A stretch of DNA of 64,000 nucleotides from Galeopsis tetrahit (taxonomy: Eukaryota > Streptophyta > Magnoliopsida > Lamiales > Lamiaceae): positions 20,204,001 to 20,268,000 of the forward strand of contig OY776130.1 in the NCBI GenBank assembly GCA_963675135.1. The letters run 5' to 3'. The notes under the pieces were generated by a model. That model worked only from the letters and a program-made list of their open reading frames with translations. It ran no database searches and had not been told where the DNA came from. A program made the translations under genes and the position numbers. Of this stretch, positions 43,851-55,380 are shown piece by piece. How positions within the stretch are numbered: position 1 is the first letter of the stretch; every line of letters begins with the position of its first letter.

Positions 43851-44004
43851 TTAGTTGAGATCCCGACTATACAACTGAAAAGCAAAACACATTAAAATTA
43901 CTACAGTTGCAACAATTAATGCTTCTACATACGTTTGTTATGAATTGTAATTATATAACAAGTCATATTCAATCTTCAATTGATTTCTCTACCTAGAAAA
44001 ATGG

Positions 44005-44258
44005 GGATATAATGGTCCAAAAAAACATAAATGTACGAATTTAGTCTCAATTATATTTTATATGTACCAAATTCATCCTTATTATTTTCGGAATCTTCAG
44101 AACGACAATTAAAAGTGACGTCGTTCTGAAGATTCCAACAACTTTGTGACGAAATTGGTACATATAAAAAATAACTGGGACTGAATTTGTACATTTATAT
44201 TTTTTGGGACCATTTCAGAAAAGATGAAAAGTTATGAGTCGACGAAAAAAGATTCTAT
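44005..44258. mobile_element. Long-inverted-repeat MITE directly upstream of lipase copy 4
   Basis: ATGGTCCAAAAAAACATAAA on the left is mirrored by TTTATATTTTTTGGGACCAT on the right, with a central AGAACGAC/GTCGTTCT palindrome. It lies within 70 bp of the ATG, so it may sit at the promoter edge. Confidence 0.8.
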
Positions 44259-44261
44259 CAC

Positions 44262-44268
44262 TATAAAA
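44262..44268 (+). promoter_or_regulatory. Putative TATA box of the lipase gene at 44320
   Basis: TATAAAA about 52 bp before the ATG, directly after the hairpin MITE. Confidence 0.45.
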
Positions 44269-44319
44269 ATGCTGCAAAGATGATCAAATTTTAATCGAAG
44301 TACATTAAAGATCATAAAA

Positions 44320-47096
44320 ATGGTGTTCAATATACTAGCATCCTTAATTGTATTACTACTTTTGCTTAATGTTGTTGCAGCTGATGGAATCTGCAAATTG
44401 TTGGTTGAGAAACGTGGTTATACATGTGAAGAACATAAAGTATGATTAAATTTTGAATATTTTGGTGCAATTCTTGCAAGAAGTAGTATTTTGATGCAAC
44501 TAATGTATGATCAGGTGACGAAAGATGGATATATTCTAAGCATGCAGAGGATTCCGACGGGGCGATCAGGCGGCAGAGACGGAGCTAAGCCGCCAGCTCT
44601 TCTCCAACATGGACTCCTCAGTGTAGCTCCTTGCAACCCTTTTCATAATATTACATTTTTATTTTACTTTTGCTCCTTATACTTTCTGTTTTCTCCAACC
44701 GTTTTTGATTTTTTCCCTTGCAATTCTTTAGAAGGAGTAAAAAGTAAAAAACATAGTAAAAGTTGAAAGAGTTGAAAATGCATTTTTACTAGAGAAATTT
44801 TCTTTTTAAGTATAAAGAGAAAAATATATAAATGCTCTATTTTTTCGGATTTTTCGTCTAGCGATTGACTATTAAGGGTAATCCAGTGTCACTTTTTTTA
44901 AATTGGTCGTCTTGTAAGTTTACGCAAATGATGGTCGTGTGACACCCTCAGTAGCCGGTCACTAGACAAAAAAATCGAATATAATAAAGGAGTTTGTGTT
45001 TTTTTGTCCCATAATTTGCACTCTTTTTTCTTTTGGTTCAATTAACTTTCTCAATTTGATTTTAGTCCTGTAAGTAAAAAGTGACATAACTTTCAAAATT
45101 TTCGACTTTTTCGTCCTAATCAGATGAATATTTTAAAAATTTGTAATTTACAGGACCAAAATCAAAGTGAGGAAGTTAATCGTACCAAAAGCAAAAATGG
45201 CGTAACTTACAAGACAAAAAATCGAATTTTCCCTAAAATAAATTTACAGGAAGAATTTCAAAAGGTGAAAACGACCTAGACTGAAAAAAGCATAATCCCT
45301 CTTTTTATTCCATGAACTTTCTAACAAACATATATTTTTTCCACTAAAATGTAATAACTGATTCTTGAAACAGGATGCAAGGACATGGCTATTGAATCCA
45401 CCTGATGAATCTTTAGGATTCGTATTAGCCGACAATGGTTTCGATGTTTGGTTGGCAAACGTTCGAGGGACTAGTTACAGCAGGGGACATACATCCTTGA
45501 CCCCTAATGATCCGGTACTAATTCAACAACCGTAATGTACTTTCTAAAAGTTTGAACTTGTAGAGACGTGTGAAATTAATTCTCCGACACAGGAATACTG
45601 GAACTGGTCGTGGGACGAATTAGCAGCCTACGATCTTGTCGCGATGCTCAATTATGTTTACAGCCAAACAGGGCAGAAGTCACACTATGTTGGCCATTCC
45701 TTGGTAATTCCCAACACATTTGCAAGATTATTTTCTTGTCACAATGGGAATATGTGATGATTAAACTTTAAATAAACAGGGGACTTTAATGGCTTTTGCG
45801 GCATTTTCGAGAAATGAGGCTGTGAACATGGTTAGATCAGCTGCATTTTTGTGCCCTATAGCTTTCATGGGTCAGTTGCCATCCCCTCTAGTTAGACTTG
45901 CTGCTGAAGCATTTTTAGCTGAAGTAAGCAACAAGCACTTTCTCATTCATTTTTCAAGAGTTTGAGAGGGTGAAAATCGCGCGTTTTAACAGACTTGTGT
46001 GACTTGATTATATGTAACAGGACGTGTACTGGTTGGGACTCAGAGAATTTGCCTTTGGAGAGTGAGAAACGAGCTCCGTAAACTCGTTTTATTTTATGCA
46101 TGACTATTATCGTTCGCCTAAAAAGAGAAAGAAAAAACGCTTTTGAAGAAGTGATTTTTATCAAGGACGATGTAACTTTACCACATTTTGGTTTTGAAAA
46201 AATAGTCACACATTTGACATTTTAGTCCTGTTACATGCTATACCAGGTAACCTAGATTTTTCCATGTGGCAATGTCTGATTGGTCAACCAAATGACCTCT
46301 TACAATTTCGGTCACATGATGTTGAAAAATTGAAAGTTACAGGACTATTTCCAAAATTTCTTAGTTAAAATTCCTCAATTTATTATCGTTAAGGAGACAA
46401 AAAAAAAGTACAATTGTCCTAAGAAAAAGTACAATAACTTAATGCATCTAAAAGTATTTCTTGAATTTGACAGAGAGCCTGTTTCCAAACTTGTAAATGC
46501 TATCTGCACCAGAATCGATTGTAGTAAATTGGAGGATGTTTTTACAGGTAACCATTTTTAAAAATAATCTTGATTATGAATTCAATTTTAATTGTCACAT
46601 TTGATTAGGTCCAAATTGTTGCATCAACCCTTCAAGTGCAGTTTTGGGTGAATTGCAACCAACTTCAACGAAAAACCTTATCCATTTATCCCAGAGTGAG
46701 TCTTAAAATTGTCGAAAAACTTGCGAATGTGATTGTTAATTGTCGAAGTGTTTAATAGTTATAAGTGTTCGCACAGTGATAAGACAAGGTACGATAGCAA
46801 TGTACGACTATGGCAACGTATTTGATAACAACGAACGCTATGGACAGCCGACTCCTCCAGAGTACGACATAACAAGCATTCCGAACAATCTTCCTCTACT
46901 CCTCGCCTATGGTGGGAACGATTTGCTTTCCGATCTTAAAGATGTTCGAGCATTGATCAACACACTCTCGGATCGTGATCCTACCAAGCTTAACCTGCTA
47001 TACAGGGGAGACTATTCTCACTTGGACTTTATTTATGAGGTAAATGCTAAGCAAGTTGTGTACAATTCTGTTATATCTTTCTTCAGAACGAATTAA
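44320..47096 (+). CDS. Triacylglycerol/acid lipase, intact nine-exon gene (copy 4)
   Basis: Exons: 44320-44439, 44515-44622, 45374-45514, 45593-45703, 45780-45923, 46021-46061, 46474-46547, 46609-46695 and 46777-47096, totalling 1146 bp or 381 residues, with GT-AG introns in the same phases as the gene at 25366. It has a signal peptide (ILASLIVLLLLLNVVA), GYTCEEH, MQRIPTGRSG, DNGFDVWLANVRGTSYS, YWNWSWDELA, the GHSLG nucleophile motif across exons 4/5, GGNDLLSD (catalytic Asp) and YSHLDF (catalytic His). It is an acid-lipase-family alpha/beta hydrolase, probably secreted or vacuolar. The N-terminal region after the signal peptide is about 17 residues shorter than in copy 3. Introns 2 and 6 hold hairpin MITEs. 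Confidence 0.93.
44990..45232. mobile_element. Long-inverted-repeat MITE in intron 2 of lipase copy 4
   Basis: TTTTTTGTCCCATAATTTGC and TTTTGGTTCAATTAACTTTC are mirrored near 45125-45232 (GTACCAAAAGC, TTACAAGACAAAAAATCG). Confidence 0.65.
46150..46435. mobile_element. Probable inverted-repeat MITE in intron 6 of lipase copy 4
   Basis: Segments such as TTTAGTCCTGTTACATGC and AAAGTTACAGGACTATTTCC are inversely related. Edges are uncertain. Confidence 0.45.
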
Positions 47097-47232
47097 AATA
47101 TTTCATCTCGTATTTCATTGTATCTGCAGCTTCTTTTAATAAATTACATTACAGCTTCGTTTAATACTCTGGCTGTACCTGAATTACGTAGAAAATAAAA
47201 TATCAAAGTATATGATATGTTATCATTGATCG

Positions 47233-47493
47233 TGTTAGGAATTAATATACAAGAATTAATTCTCCACCTCTCTACAAGTTCAGACTTTTAGATGAGACGA
47301 AATTCTTTCATGGTATCAGAGCAAACCAGGCAAAACGAACTGGGTTCGATTTTCCACTCGATGGGCCTCCTCCCCAAAAAAGGGTAAGAGGTGTTAATCC
47401 GGCCCACGAGTGAAAGGGAGTGTTAGGAATTAATATACAAGAATTAATTCCCCACCTCTCTACAAGTTCGGACTTTTAGACATAATTCTTTCT
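47233..47493 (+). mobile_element. TRIM retrotransposon, about 261 bp
   Basis: Terminal direct repeats 47233-47310 and 47421-47493 begin TGTTAGGAATTAATATAC. The first ends TTCTTTCA and is followed at once by TGGTATCAGAGC (initiator tRNA-Met primer site). GTGAAAGGGAG, a polypurine tract, precedes the second. Flanks GATCG and GATCA fit a 5-bp duplication with one change. There is no coding capacity. This is the minimal architecture of a terminal-repeat retrotransposon in miniature. Confidence 0.9.
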
Positions 47494-47539
47494 GATCATA
47501 AAGTAACCAATTTAAACACATAATTCATGTACTATTTCC

Positions 47540-48100
47540 GATCTATAATTTTTTCAAATATAGAAGTTTGAGAATATGGAGAGGAAGTGAATAAATTTTG
47601 TAGGTGAGTTATGATATGATGAGAGGCCCCGGAGTCCAAGATCCAAGGAACGGAGTGGGTATGTGAGGTGGTGTATGTACCAGCAGGGTGGGTGTGTATA
47701 TTGGGTGGGGTTTGTAATAGTGGAGTGAGTGCGTAGATGCGGGGGTGTACTTACCAGAGTTGGGGGTGTATGCAGCAGTGGAGTAGTGGATCTGGCCCAT
47801 CTGGACAGCAAGCTTTCGTGGAGCAGTGGAGTGGTTTTTTTTTTTTTTTTTTTGTGATGGAGCAGATTTCGTGGAGTGATGGAGGGGATGAAGTACATAT
47901 CAGTGATAATTGGATCAAAAAAGTATGGAGGATGTGATATGTACGATTAAAACAGGGATAAAAGAAAAAGGAGGTTGCAACCGTGGAGGTTGGGCAGTTA
48001 TGGAGTTGTTCTAAGCAGTTGCAGGGCTCGTATAGGGAGGATGGTAGTCGGGAGTTTGGACGACAGTGAGTATCGAGCAACGACTACGAGGGAGGGTTTC
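47540..48100 (-). pseudogene. Copia gag-protease fragment
   Basis: On the minus strand PWILDSGASHH (near 47620-47650) is the copia aspartic protease motif, followed by HLQNLFTSSPYS. Upstream, a CF-NRTYH stretch (47950 region) resembles the segment after the gag zinc knuckle. A T-run (47827-47852 on the plus strand) and frameshifts break it. No LTR was found beside it. Confidence 0.65.
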
Positions 48101-48500
48101 GGATTTAGGCGTCAGCCATAGATGAGGGAGTATAGAGAAACAATGAATTATATTTTTATTGAAGGATTGTAAAGAATACATGAGGGAGTATTCAATATGT
48201 ATATATACAAACCATATCTAATAAACCATATCTAATATATATCTCTTAACGAAAGAACTTTAAATAAGGAAAGAATAAAGATTTACAATATATATAGAGA
48301 AAAAACCTTAAATACCCTTAATATTCATATAGCACCTTAATTTCGAGAATTAAACATTTAATTATATTTTTAAATTCCTGAAGCTAGGCAACTCATCATG
48401 TCCCGAATTATAGGGCATATTATAGTAAATTCTGACTTTCCCAATTTCGAAATCTTAAAATTCATTTCAGGAAATCCTTAAGTGCAGAAAGCAAAATAGA
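48101..48500. other. Spacer, no gene seen
   Basis: AT-rich with short repeats (AACCATATCTAATA twice near 48210). It may include decayed LTR sequence. Confidence 0.4.
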
Positions 48501-49220
48501 AAATTTAGTACCATTTTTGTTGAATCATTCATATCATCAAAGTCATCAAATCAAAATCGGTAATTGCTGCCGTGAAACGCGGCCTCCGCCGCCCCTATGG
48601 CTGCCGCCTCCATATCTCAGGCGAAGAAGGCCGCCCATCGTGCCCCAAAGCTTAGCCGTCGTCTGCAAACCTTTGCCGCCCATCGTACAAATCGTTGATG
48701 GTGTAGATCTGCGCCACCGTCTACAAATCTTCCCCGTTGCCGCCGCCATGGAAGAGCTTGCAGGGGCCATCGCCGCCGTATTTCGTACAGATCGGGGATG
48801 GTGTAGATCCGCCGCAAAGACGAAGGATCCGCTGCCATCCGCGGTTATGTTGGGGCAGATTTAGAAGCTTAATGTCGTGAGGCTGCCGTGTGAGTACAAA
48901 AAAGATCTTCAAACTTGCATCAAGATGTTAATCTGTGTAGGGTAACAATGGATGACTGGAAGCAGGCTTTATGCTTTTGATTTTCTGGATTTTTAGACGA
49001 GTTTGGTTCGAGCAGTTGTTCGCGAATGTAATGCGCATTTGATAGTTATTAGGTAATGTTATTCTTTCATTCTGTGTTCTAATTTTATGATGGTGCTGTT
49101 GAGTTGTTTCATAGATTTTTTTCTTGATTTTTTGCTTTTGAAAATATAATTGGTTATTCCCCCAAAGAAGTGAAGCGCGTTACTTCAGGATTTTCTTGAT
49201 TTTATGTTTCAATATACATA
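48501..49220. other. GC-rich leader-like segment, gene not identified
   Basis: 48560-48850 is GC-rich with CCGCCGCC and CATCGCCGCC motifs and open frames on both strands, none of which resembles a known family. Like 12150-13270 and 35200-35500 it looks like a captured plant 5' leader. A partial duplication (TACAAATC-GTTGATGGTGTAGATC) lies within it. Confidence 0.35.
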
Positions 49221-49224
49221 TATT

Positions 49225-49435
49225 TAGACTGCACTTTAGTTTGCATGTTTTTATGCAAAATTGTCGAAATGCACTTTAGTTTGCATATTTTTATGCAAAT
49301 TGTCGAAATGCACTTTAGTTTGCATAATACTGGACGTAATTCACATGAAATTCAATATACATATGTTTAGAATGCACTTTAGTTTGCATGCTTTTATGCA
49401 AAATTATATATATGCACTTTAATACGCATTATCCT
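49225..49435. repeat. Tandem repeats GCACTTTAGTTTGCAT, about 40-bp unit
   Basis: ATGCACTTTAGTTTGCAT followed by TTTTATGCAAA occurs about four to five times with some spacer loss, similar in style to the 36760-37335 block. Confidence 0.8.
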
Positions 49436-49479
49436 ATTCACTAATTGTTGTATAACTGTATACTTTTTTGCAGATTAAG

Positions 49480-49605
49480 TTTGGAAAGTGAAATCTCTCA
49501 ATTAAATGTGAAGACCTTATTTTTAGGAATGATTTGAAATTTGGAAGCCAATTAAATGTGAAGACCTTTCTTTTTAGGAATGATTTGAAATTTTAAATGT
49601 TTGAC
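49480..49605. repeat. Two-copy tandem duplication, about 60 bp
   Basis: CAATTAAATGTGAAGACC and TTTTTAGGAATGATTTGAAA occur twice in direct order. Confidence 0.85.
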
Positions 49606-49884
49606 TAATATTAATTAATTCGAAAAAAATTAAATTAAAATGGTAGATTGATCTATTTATGTCCAATTTGATCCTATTAAAAACAAAAAAATAAGCTAGT
49701 TTCTATTTGTAAAAAGTAGAAATGAAATGAACTTAATAACAATTTCACCATATGCCTAATATATATACCACAACACATATTCATCGAAAATATTATTCCA
49801 TCAAAAGGAGAAATGTTTATAAACTGCAGCCTCAAAATATTAGTAATTTTACACAAAATATTGTTACTTTTGAGTTCATATATA

Positions 49885-50259
49885 TCCCCTATAATACTAA
49901 TAGGGAGTTTTAAAATGATGATGTGTCGTCTTGTGAGAGCTTTGACCTACGTGTCATTTTATTAAAAATCGAGTTACACGTGTAATTTTGTTATTTGTTA
50001 TGAAGCCACGTCTGCAGCAATATTTTAAGTATATATACTTTCCTTACTTAATTTATAATTACATGTTATTCAATAATTTTCATCTATTAATCACTTAATT
50101 TCTAAATTACATTAATTATTCAATACATTTCATCTATTAATTTTCCAATTACATTATAATCTTTTAAATCTTTATATGAAATTTTATAAGTGTATCTTTA
50201 AAATATGAGTTATACTATTTTTCGTATTAACTTTTATCAATACGCGGGGAGTCACCTAA
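49885..50259 (+). mobile_element. Short non-autonomous Helitron (375 bp)
   Basis: Begins TCCCCTATAATACTAATAGG after A, shares TGATGATGTGTC with the 34-39 kb elements, and ends with stem CGTATT/AATACG, then CGGGGAGTCACCTAA followed by T. It independently confirms that the family's 5' end is TCCCC. Confidence 0.65.
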
Positions 50260-51510
50260 TTTTTAATAATTACGAGACAAAATGAGTATTAAATTACACC
50301 CATAACTGAGAAGGGTAAATTAAAATATTTAGGCCAATCAAGTCGTGTGTATGTAGCAAAATTGACAAATCTACTTGCAAGACAAGACCTAGTCTATATA
50401 TCATATGACCAACAAATACACAAAATTCCACACATACGACTAAACGTGTGGAAATATTGATTTCTTTAGAGTATTAATGTGAGGACTATGGTTGAGTGAA
50501 GTTGAATTATTACCTTTCCAAAAAAATATAAAATATGAAATTGAAATATTAAATATTCAATTTTATTAGCTTGCACGTTTCTATTAAATCTAGAATCATG
50601 TTTAAATTAATTAAAGTTAGTATCACATTTCATCATGTGTCCAGTTTGCACAGGACAGACTCAATTAGTGATCACCAACCCGATTCAAACAAAAAATTTA
50701 CACTTTCGGGTACAAAATACACCTAGTCTAATACATATATGTCTAGTTTGGTAGGTTAGATTAGTCCAAGATATGACACTAATCAGATCCAAAATATATG
50801 TCTAATTAAAAAAAGAAATTACACCTAACACGTAAAAAAAATATTCGATTGTATGTATACCAAAAAAACGAAATACACATTATTTACTATCCAATGTGAG
50901 TAAGTTAAAATATCCTGACATGGTCATAGACTTATAAATAAGTAACATATCTACTGACATACCAAATTATTGCTTAGTAAAGTCTTTCCTCGTGACAAGA
51001 ATAATTAAGAAAAAAAGAGTTTATATATATATAACGTGTTAAGTACGGTGTTGAACTTCTGAATATATTTAAAGTTTATTATTTGAATTCAATAAAATGT
51101 TCTTACATAATTTATTTGTTTAATTATTGATGAGTACTACTAATTCAAATATGACATAATTAATATAATGTTTTTAGTAACAATGAGGACAAGACTATTA
51201 ATTTGGAGCTATTACAAGATATAATAATCGGTTCAGTTTTCATGTTTCACTTTTAGTGTTTCATTGGTATTCCATCCTTTTGGATTTTTAACACGTATGT
51301 GTCGCTTCCAATATTATAGGGCGTTGATTATTTTTTAATATGATACATGTCAATCATTTATATAGTGGAATACGATGTGGAACATCAAAACTGGAACAAG
51401 TGATCTCATCCGGATAACTTATATGTGAATATGTATGTATTTTCAACCACAAGTTTGTCTTCTAAGTTGACTTGACCTGGGATATTTCCACAAACATTCA
51501 CACTCAATTA
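50260..51510. other. Intergenic AT-rich stretch, no gene seen
   Basis: No open frame, repeat with clear ends or RNA gene recognised. Confidence 0.5.
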
Positions 51511-51512
51511 AG

Positions 51513-51522
51513 TCTATATAAA
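51513..51522 (+). promoter_or_regulatory. Putative TATA box of the LRR gene
   Basis: TCTATATAAATG lies about 65 bp upstream of the ATG at 51582. Confidence 0.45.
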
Positions 51523-51581
51523 TGGATCAAAATATAGCGTTTAGAAATTATTAATAAATAGTTGTTTACCTCGAAAGAGTT

Positions 51582-53995
51582 ATGACTATTAAGTTTTTTC
51601 CCTTATTGATGTTGTTTTTTGTGGTTTTAGCATACGATTTTCAAACTGTTTCAGGAGAAACATTAATCAGGTGCATGGAGAAGGAGAGGCGAGCCCTTCT
51701 AACGTTCAAGCAAGGCCTTATAGATGACGAAGGTCTTCTCTCATCGTGGGGAAGTGAAGACGACAAAAAAGAATGCTGCAAATGGAGTGGCGTTCGATGC
51801 AGCAACACCACTGGTCACATCACTGCTCTCAGACTTGAAGCAATTTCTTCTATCTACTCAGTTAGAGGTACGATTAGTCCAGCCTTTCTTGAGTTGCATC
51901 ATTTGAAAGATCAATTGAGCCTGCAGGACAATTCTTTTGGAGGGACCATTCCGAAATTCATCGGTTCCATGAAAAGTTTGCAACACCTGAATCTCGGCTA
52001 CTGCAGATTTTTCGGGAGTATTCCTCACGAGTTAGGGAACCTTACCAACTTGCGCACGCTCAATCTTCGGGGAAACAACCTCTGGTCGACGAACCTCTAT
52101 TGGCTTTCTCATTTGCCAATGTTATCTCTACTTAATTTGGATTTTGAAAACATAAGTGATACCAATTGGCTTCAACATGTAGTGTTGAACGTTCCTTCTC
52201 TCCAACAATTGTCCTTGTTGAGTTGTATGCTTACTGATCCCGTTACCAAATACCCTCCACATCTTTTTGTCAACTCATCTTCTTCTACATATCTTTCCAC
52301 CCTTCATTTGTTGGGTAATAATCTCACTTCTTCCATATTTGATTGGTTATTCAACATAAGCTCGAGTCTTGTTTCTATAAACTCGGGATTCAATTTTGCT
52401 AGATGGCCCAATTCCAGATGCCTTTGGTTGATTAACTTTTCTCCAGATGCTTTATCTTTCTAATAACATGCTTGAAGGTGGGGTTCCAAAATCATTCGGG
52501 AATTTAAGCCATTTGCAATCTCTATCTCTTTTAGGGAATCCCTTGAAGGTTCCAATTGATAAAATCTTGGAAAACCTACCATGCACACAATTGGTATTAC
52601 TATACTTAGACAACACTCAACTTGGTCAGTCCATGTTGCAAGTCTTGGCTGACTTGGTAAGCTTGAAACTTTGGATCTCTCCAATAATTCTTTGCAAGGC
52701 ACAATATCTGAGATCCACTTCATCAACCTTGGCAACTTAAAGTCCTTGGTTCTATCCTTCAATTCTTTGACCCTTTTCAGTTGCAATACATTGATTTAGC
52801 AAGTTGCAAAATGGGGCCATCTTTTCCAACATGGCTTAAGACACAAAAGAATTTCACGAGGCTTGATCTTTCTAACAATAGTATATCAGATGACTGGCAT
52901 CATTCCTGACTTATCTTCCATTTACTTAAATTCGATAGATGTTAGCTCTAATAAGTTTTCAGGCCCTCTACCATTACTCCATCCGGATATTAGTTTCGTT
53001 CAGTTAAGCAAAAATAGCTAGGTTCTTAGGATCGAATCTCTCATTATCTATATGCAACTTTACCAGCAATCTCCAGTTGCTTGACCTCTCCTCCAATTGT
53101 TGGGAGAATATAAAAGATTTGAGAGTTATCAATTTGAATAACAACAGTCTTTCTGGTAAAATTCCACATTCTTTGGGTTCTTTATCCAACCTGGTGTCAC
53201 TGCACTTGGGGGATAATAATTTATCCGGAGAGTTGCCTTCGTCTTTGAAGAATTGTCGACTTCTACAACTGATGGATGTTGGAGGTAATAAATTAACCGG
53301 ACCATGGCTACGTGAAATTCCGAATATGCTTCATCTTGTCTTGCGTCGAAATAGTTTTTATGCAAATTGACATAACTACAAGTCTTGGACATCTCTCAAA
53401 ATAATATATCTGCTTCAACAGTTTTGCATCGTTGATTGACAACAATACCACCACGATTCTCATCAGTGTTGGTTGGGGCAATTTCATTGAATATGCATTA
53501 GTTCAATGGAAAGGTCAGGAGAGTCGGAGTACAAAAATATTTTGGGACTTCTTAAAGCATTTTAATTCTGATTTGAGGGGTTTGCGTTCATTGAACCTGT
53601 GGTGAGATGGGGAGTTTAGAAGTCCTTGATTTGTCGCGAAACCAACTCTCCGGTGAGATACCCATTGGCTTGACACAAATGCATTTTTTGAGCGTTCTTG
53701 ATTTGTCCAGCAACCATTTATCTGGCAAAATTCCATCGGGTACTCAATTACAGAGCTTCAACGAATCATGTTTCGAAGGGAATTCTGAACTATGTGGAAA
53801 ACCTCTCAAGTTGTGCCCAGAAGACGACGTCATCACTACTGCAGAAGATGATACGGAGGATGAAAACGAAGGACTGTTTGGCCTATCCTCTACGCAAGAA
53901 CTTGGAATATCAATCGCGTTTGGGTTCATTGATTGTTGATTGGTTGTGTGTGACTACAACTCTGTTTCTCAACAAATTCAGATGCAACTGAACTG
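51582..53995 (+). pseudogene. LRR receptor-like protein (Cf/EIX type), frameshifted
   Basis: From ATG 51582: signal peptide (FFPLLMLFFVVLAYDFQTVS), LRR N-terminal cap with CMEKERRALLTFKQGL and KECCKWSGVRC, then leucine-rich repeats (LQHLNLGYCRFFGSIPHELG, LTNLRTLNLRGNNL). Near 52390 the frame shifts, and a TGA interrupts GPIPDAFG. Repeats resume at 52447-52740, 53077-53370 (SLSGKIPHSLGSLSNLVSLH) and 53607-53939, which has the last repeats, IPSGTQLQSF, the ELCGKPL cap and the acidic DDTEDENEG. The membrane span is one frame away (GSLIVDWLCVTTTLFLNKF, to 53992). Such proteins are cell-surface immune or developmental receptors without a kinase. At least five frame breaks and a shortened repeat array indicate a pseudogene. 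Confidence 0.9.
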
Positions 53996-54725
53996 AAAGG
54001 TAACTAACTACTTTTATGTTTTCATCTTCATAATATCGTTCAATTTCTTGTAATATCATATGGATATTTCAGATGTAGCTGCTCTCTGAAGACGTGGAAG
54101 GTTCGTGAGGTGTCAAGTGGATTGGATAAAACAAGATTTGTTACTACAACTTATGTACTTCTGTTTAGAATCACTTATTTGCATGACATAGTGTGAGTTT
54201 GTTTTGAAACGTTTTTATGTTTGTTAATTTCAATCTCAATCTCCATTATTTAACTTACAATATTCTGTTTTCTGTTAAGTTGGATTTGTTAATAATGATC
54301 TCCAGTATTACATTCTGTCACCTATAATTGATCAAAATTGTTAATTTCAACAGAGTTAAATATTTTAATAATTGATCAAAATATTTTCAACTCTGTTAAA
54401 TATTTATCTTCAGAATCATCTTCAGTATTTTGATCAACTCTGTTACATATTTTGATCAACTCTGTTAAATTCGCTAAAATCCAAGAAGGCAAATTGCAAG
54501 ATCTCTTCAAAATATTTATCTTCATAATAGTGTTCAACTCTGTTAACTATTTTGATCAATCATTAAGATTTGTTAATAATGATCTCCAGTATTACATTCT
54601 GTCACCTATAATTGATCAAAATTGCAAACTTATATACCACAACACATATTCGTCGAAAATATTTACTATTTTAAATTAAACTAATGGAAATTTATATCGT
54701 TTTGTACTAATAATACATATTAATA
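53996..54725. repeat. 3' flank with about 288-bp duplication
   Basis: TTTGTTAATAATGATCTCCA and the following ATTACATTCTGTCACCTA occur at 54286 and 54568. Between them CAACTCTGTTA and ATTTTGATCAA repeat. No gene. Confidence 0.75.
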
Positions 54726-54726
54726 T

Positions 54727-54865
54727 TGTTAATGATAAGTCAAAAGATATTTTATTCACATTGACTAAAGGTATTTATACAATGTACACTCTGAGAGTAT
54801 GATGAAAGTTCCAATGTGGGATGACAAGAGATTACATCTACACAATATTTACAATATCACTAATA
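54727..54865 (-). repeat. 3' LTR of the minus-strand copia element
   Basis: About 139 bp from TATTAGTGATATTG after GAGGGGGCG to CATTAACA. It carries a TATAAATACC box. The outer end is inferred because the partner LTR is missing. Confidence 0.6.
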
Positions 54866-54872
54866 CGCCCCC

Positions 54873-55380
54873 TCAAGATGGTGGGCGATTGCCGACACCA
54901 ATCTTGTCCATAAGCAATTTGAGACGATTCCGAGAGAGAGGTTTGGTGAGGGCATCCGCAAGTTGATCAGCAGAGGAGACATGAGCAACACGGATACGAG
55001 ATGTTTTCACCAAGTCACGAACAAAGTGATAATCAATGGCAATATGCTTCATACGTGAGTGAAACACCGGGTTCGAGCAGAGATATGTGGCTCCAATGTT
55101 ATCACAATATAGAGACGGGACATCCTGAGGTGGCGGAACCAGGAGTTCAGAGAGAATGGAAGAGGTCCACTGCATTTCGGCAGCTGCTGCAGCAATGGCT
55201 CGATATTCGGCCTCAGTGAAGAGCGAGCCACAGAGCGCTGCTTACTTTGCACCCAGAAATATGACATAGGCACTTGTGGATGTTCTATCATCACAGTCAC
55301 CAGCCCATTCGACATCAGAGAAGCAGTGAAGAGTGAGGGGAGAGTGACACTACAGGTGAAGTGAGAAATGACGAGTGCCA
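54873..55380 (-). pseudogene. Copia RNase H, frameshifted
   Basis: The frame 55175-54873 covers CDNIGATYLCSNPVFHSRMK to the normal C-terminus. The preceding catalytic part, RSVARSS-LRPNIEP, is in another frame, so the RSSAEAEY motif is broken. Confidence 0.85.
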
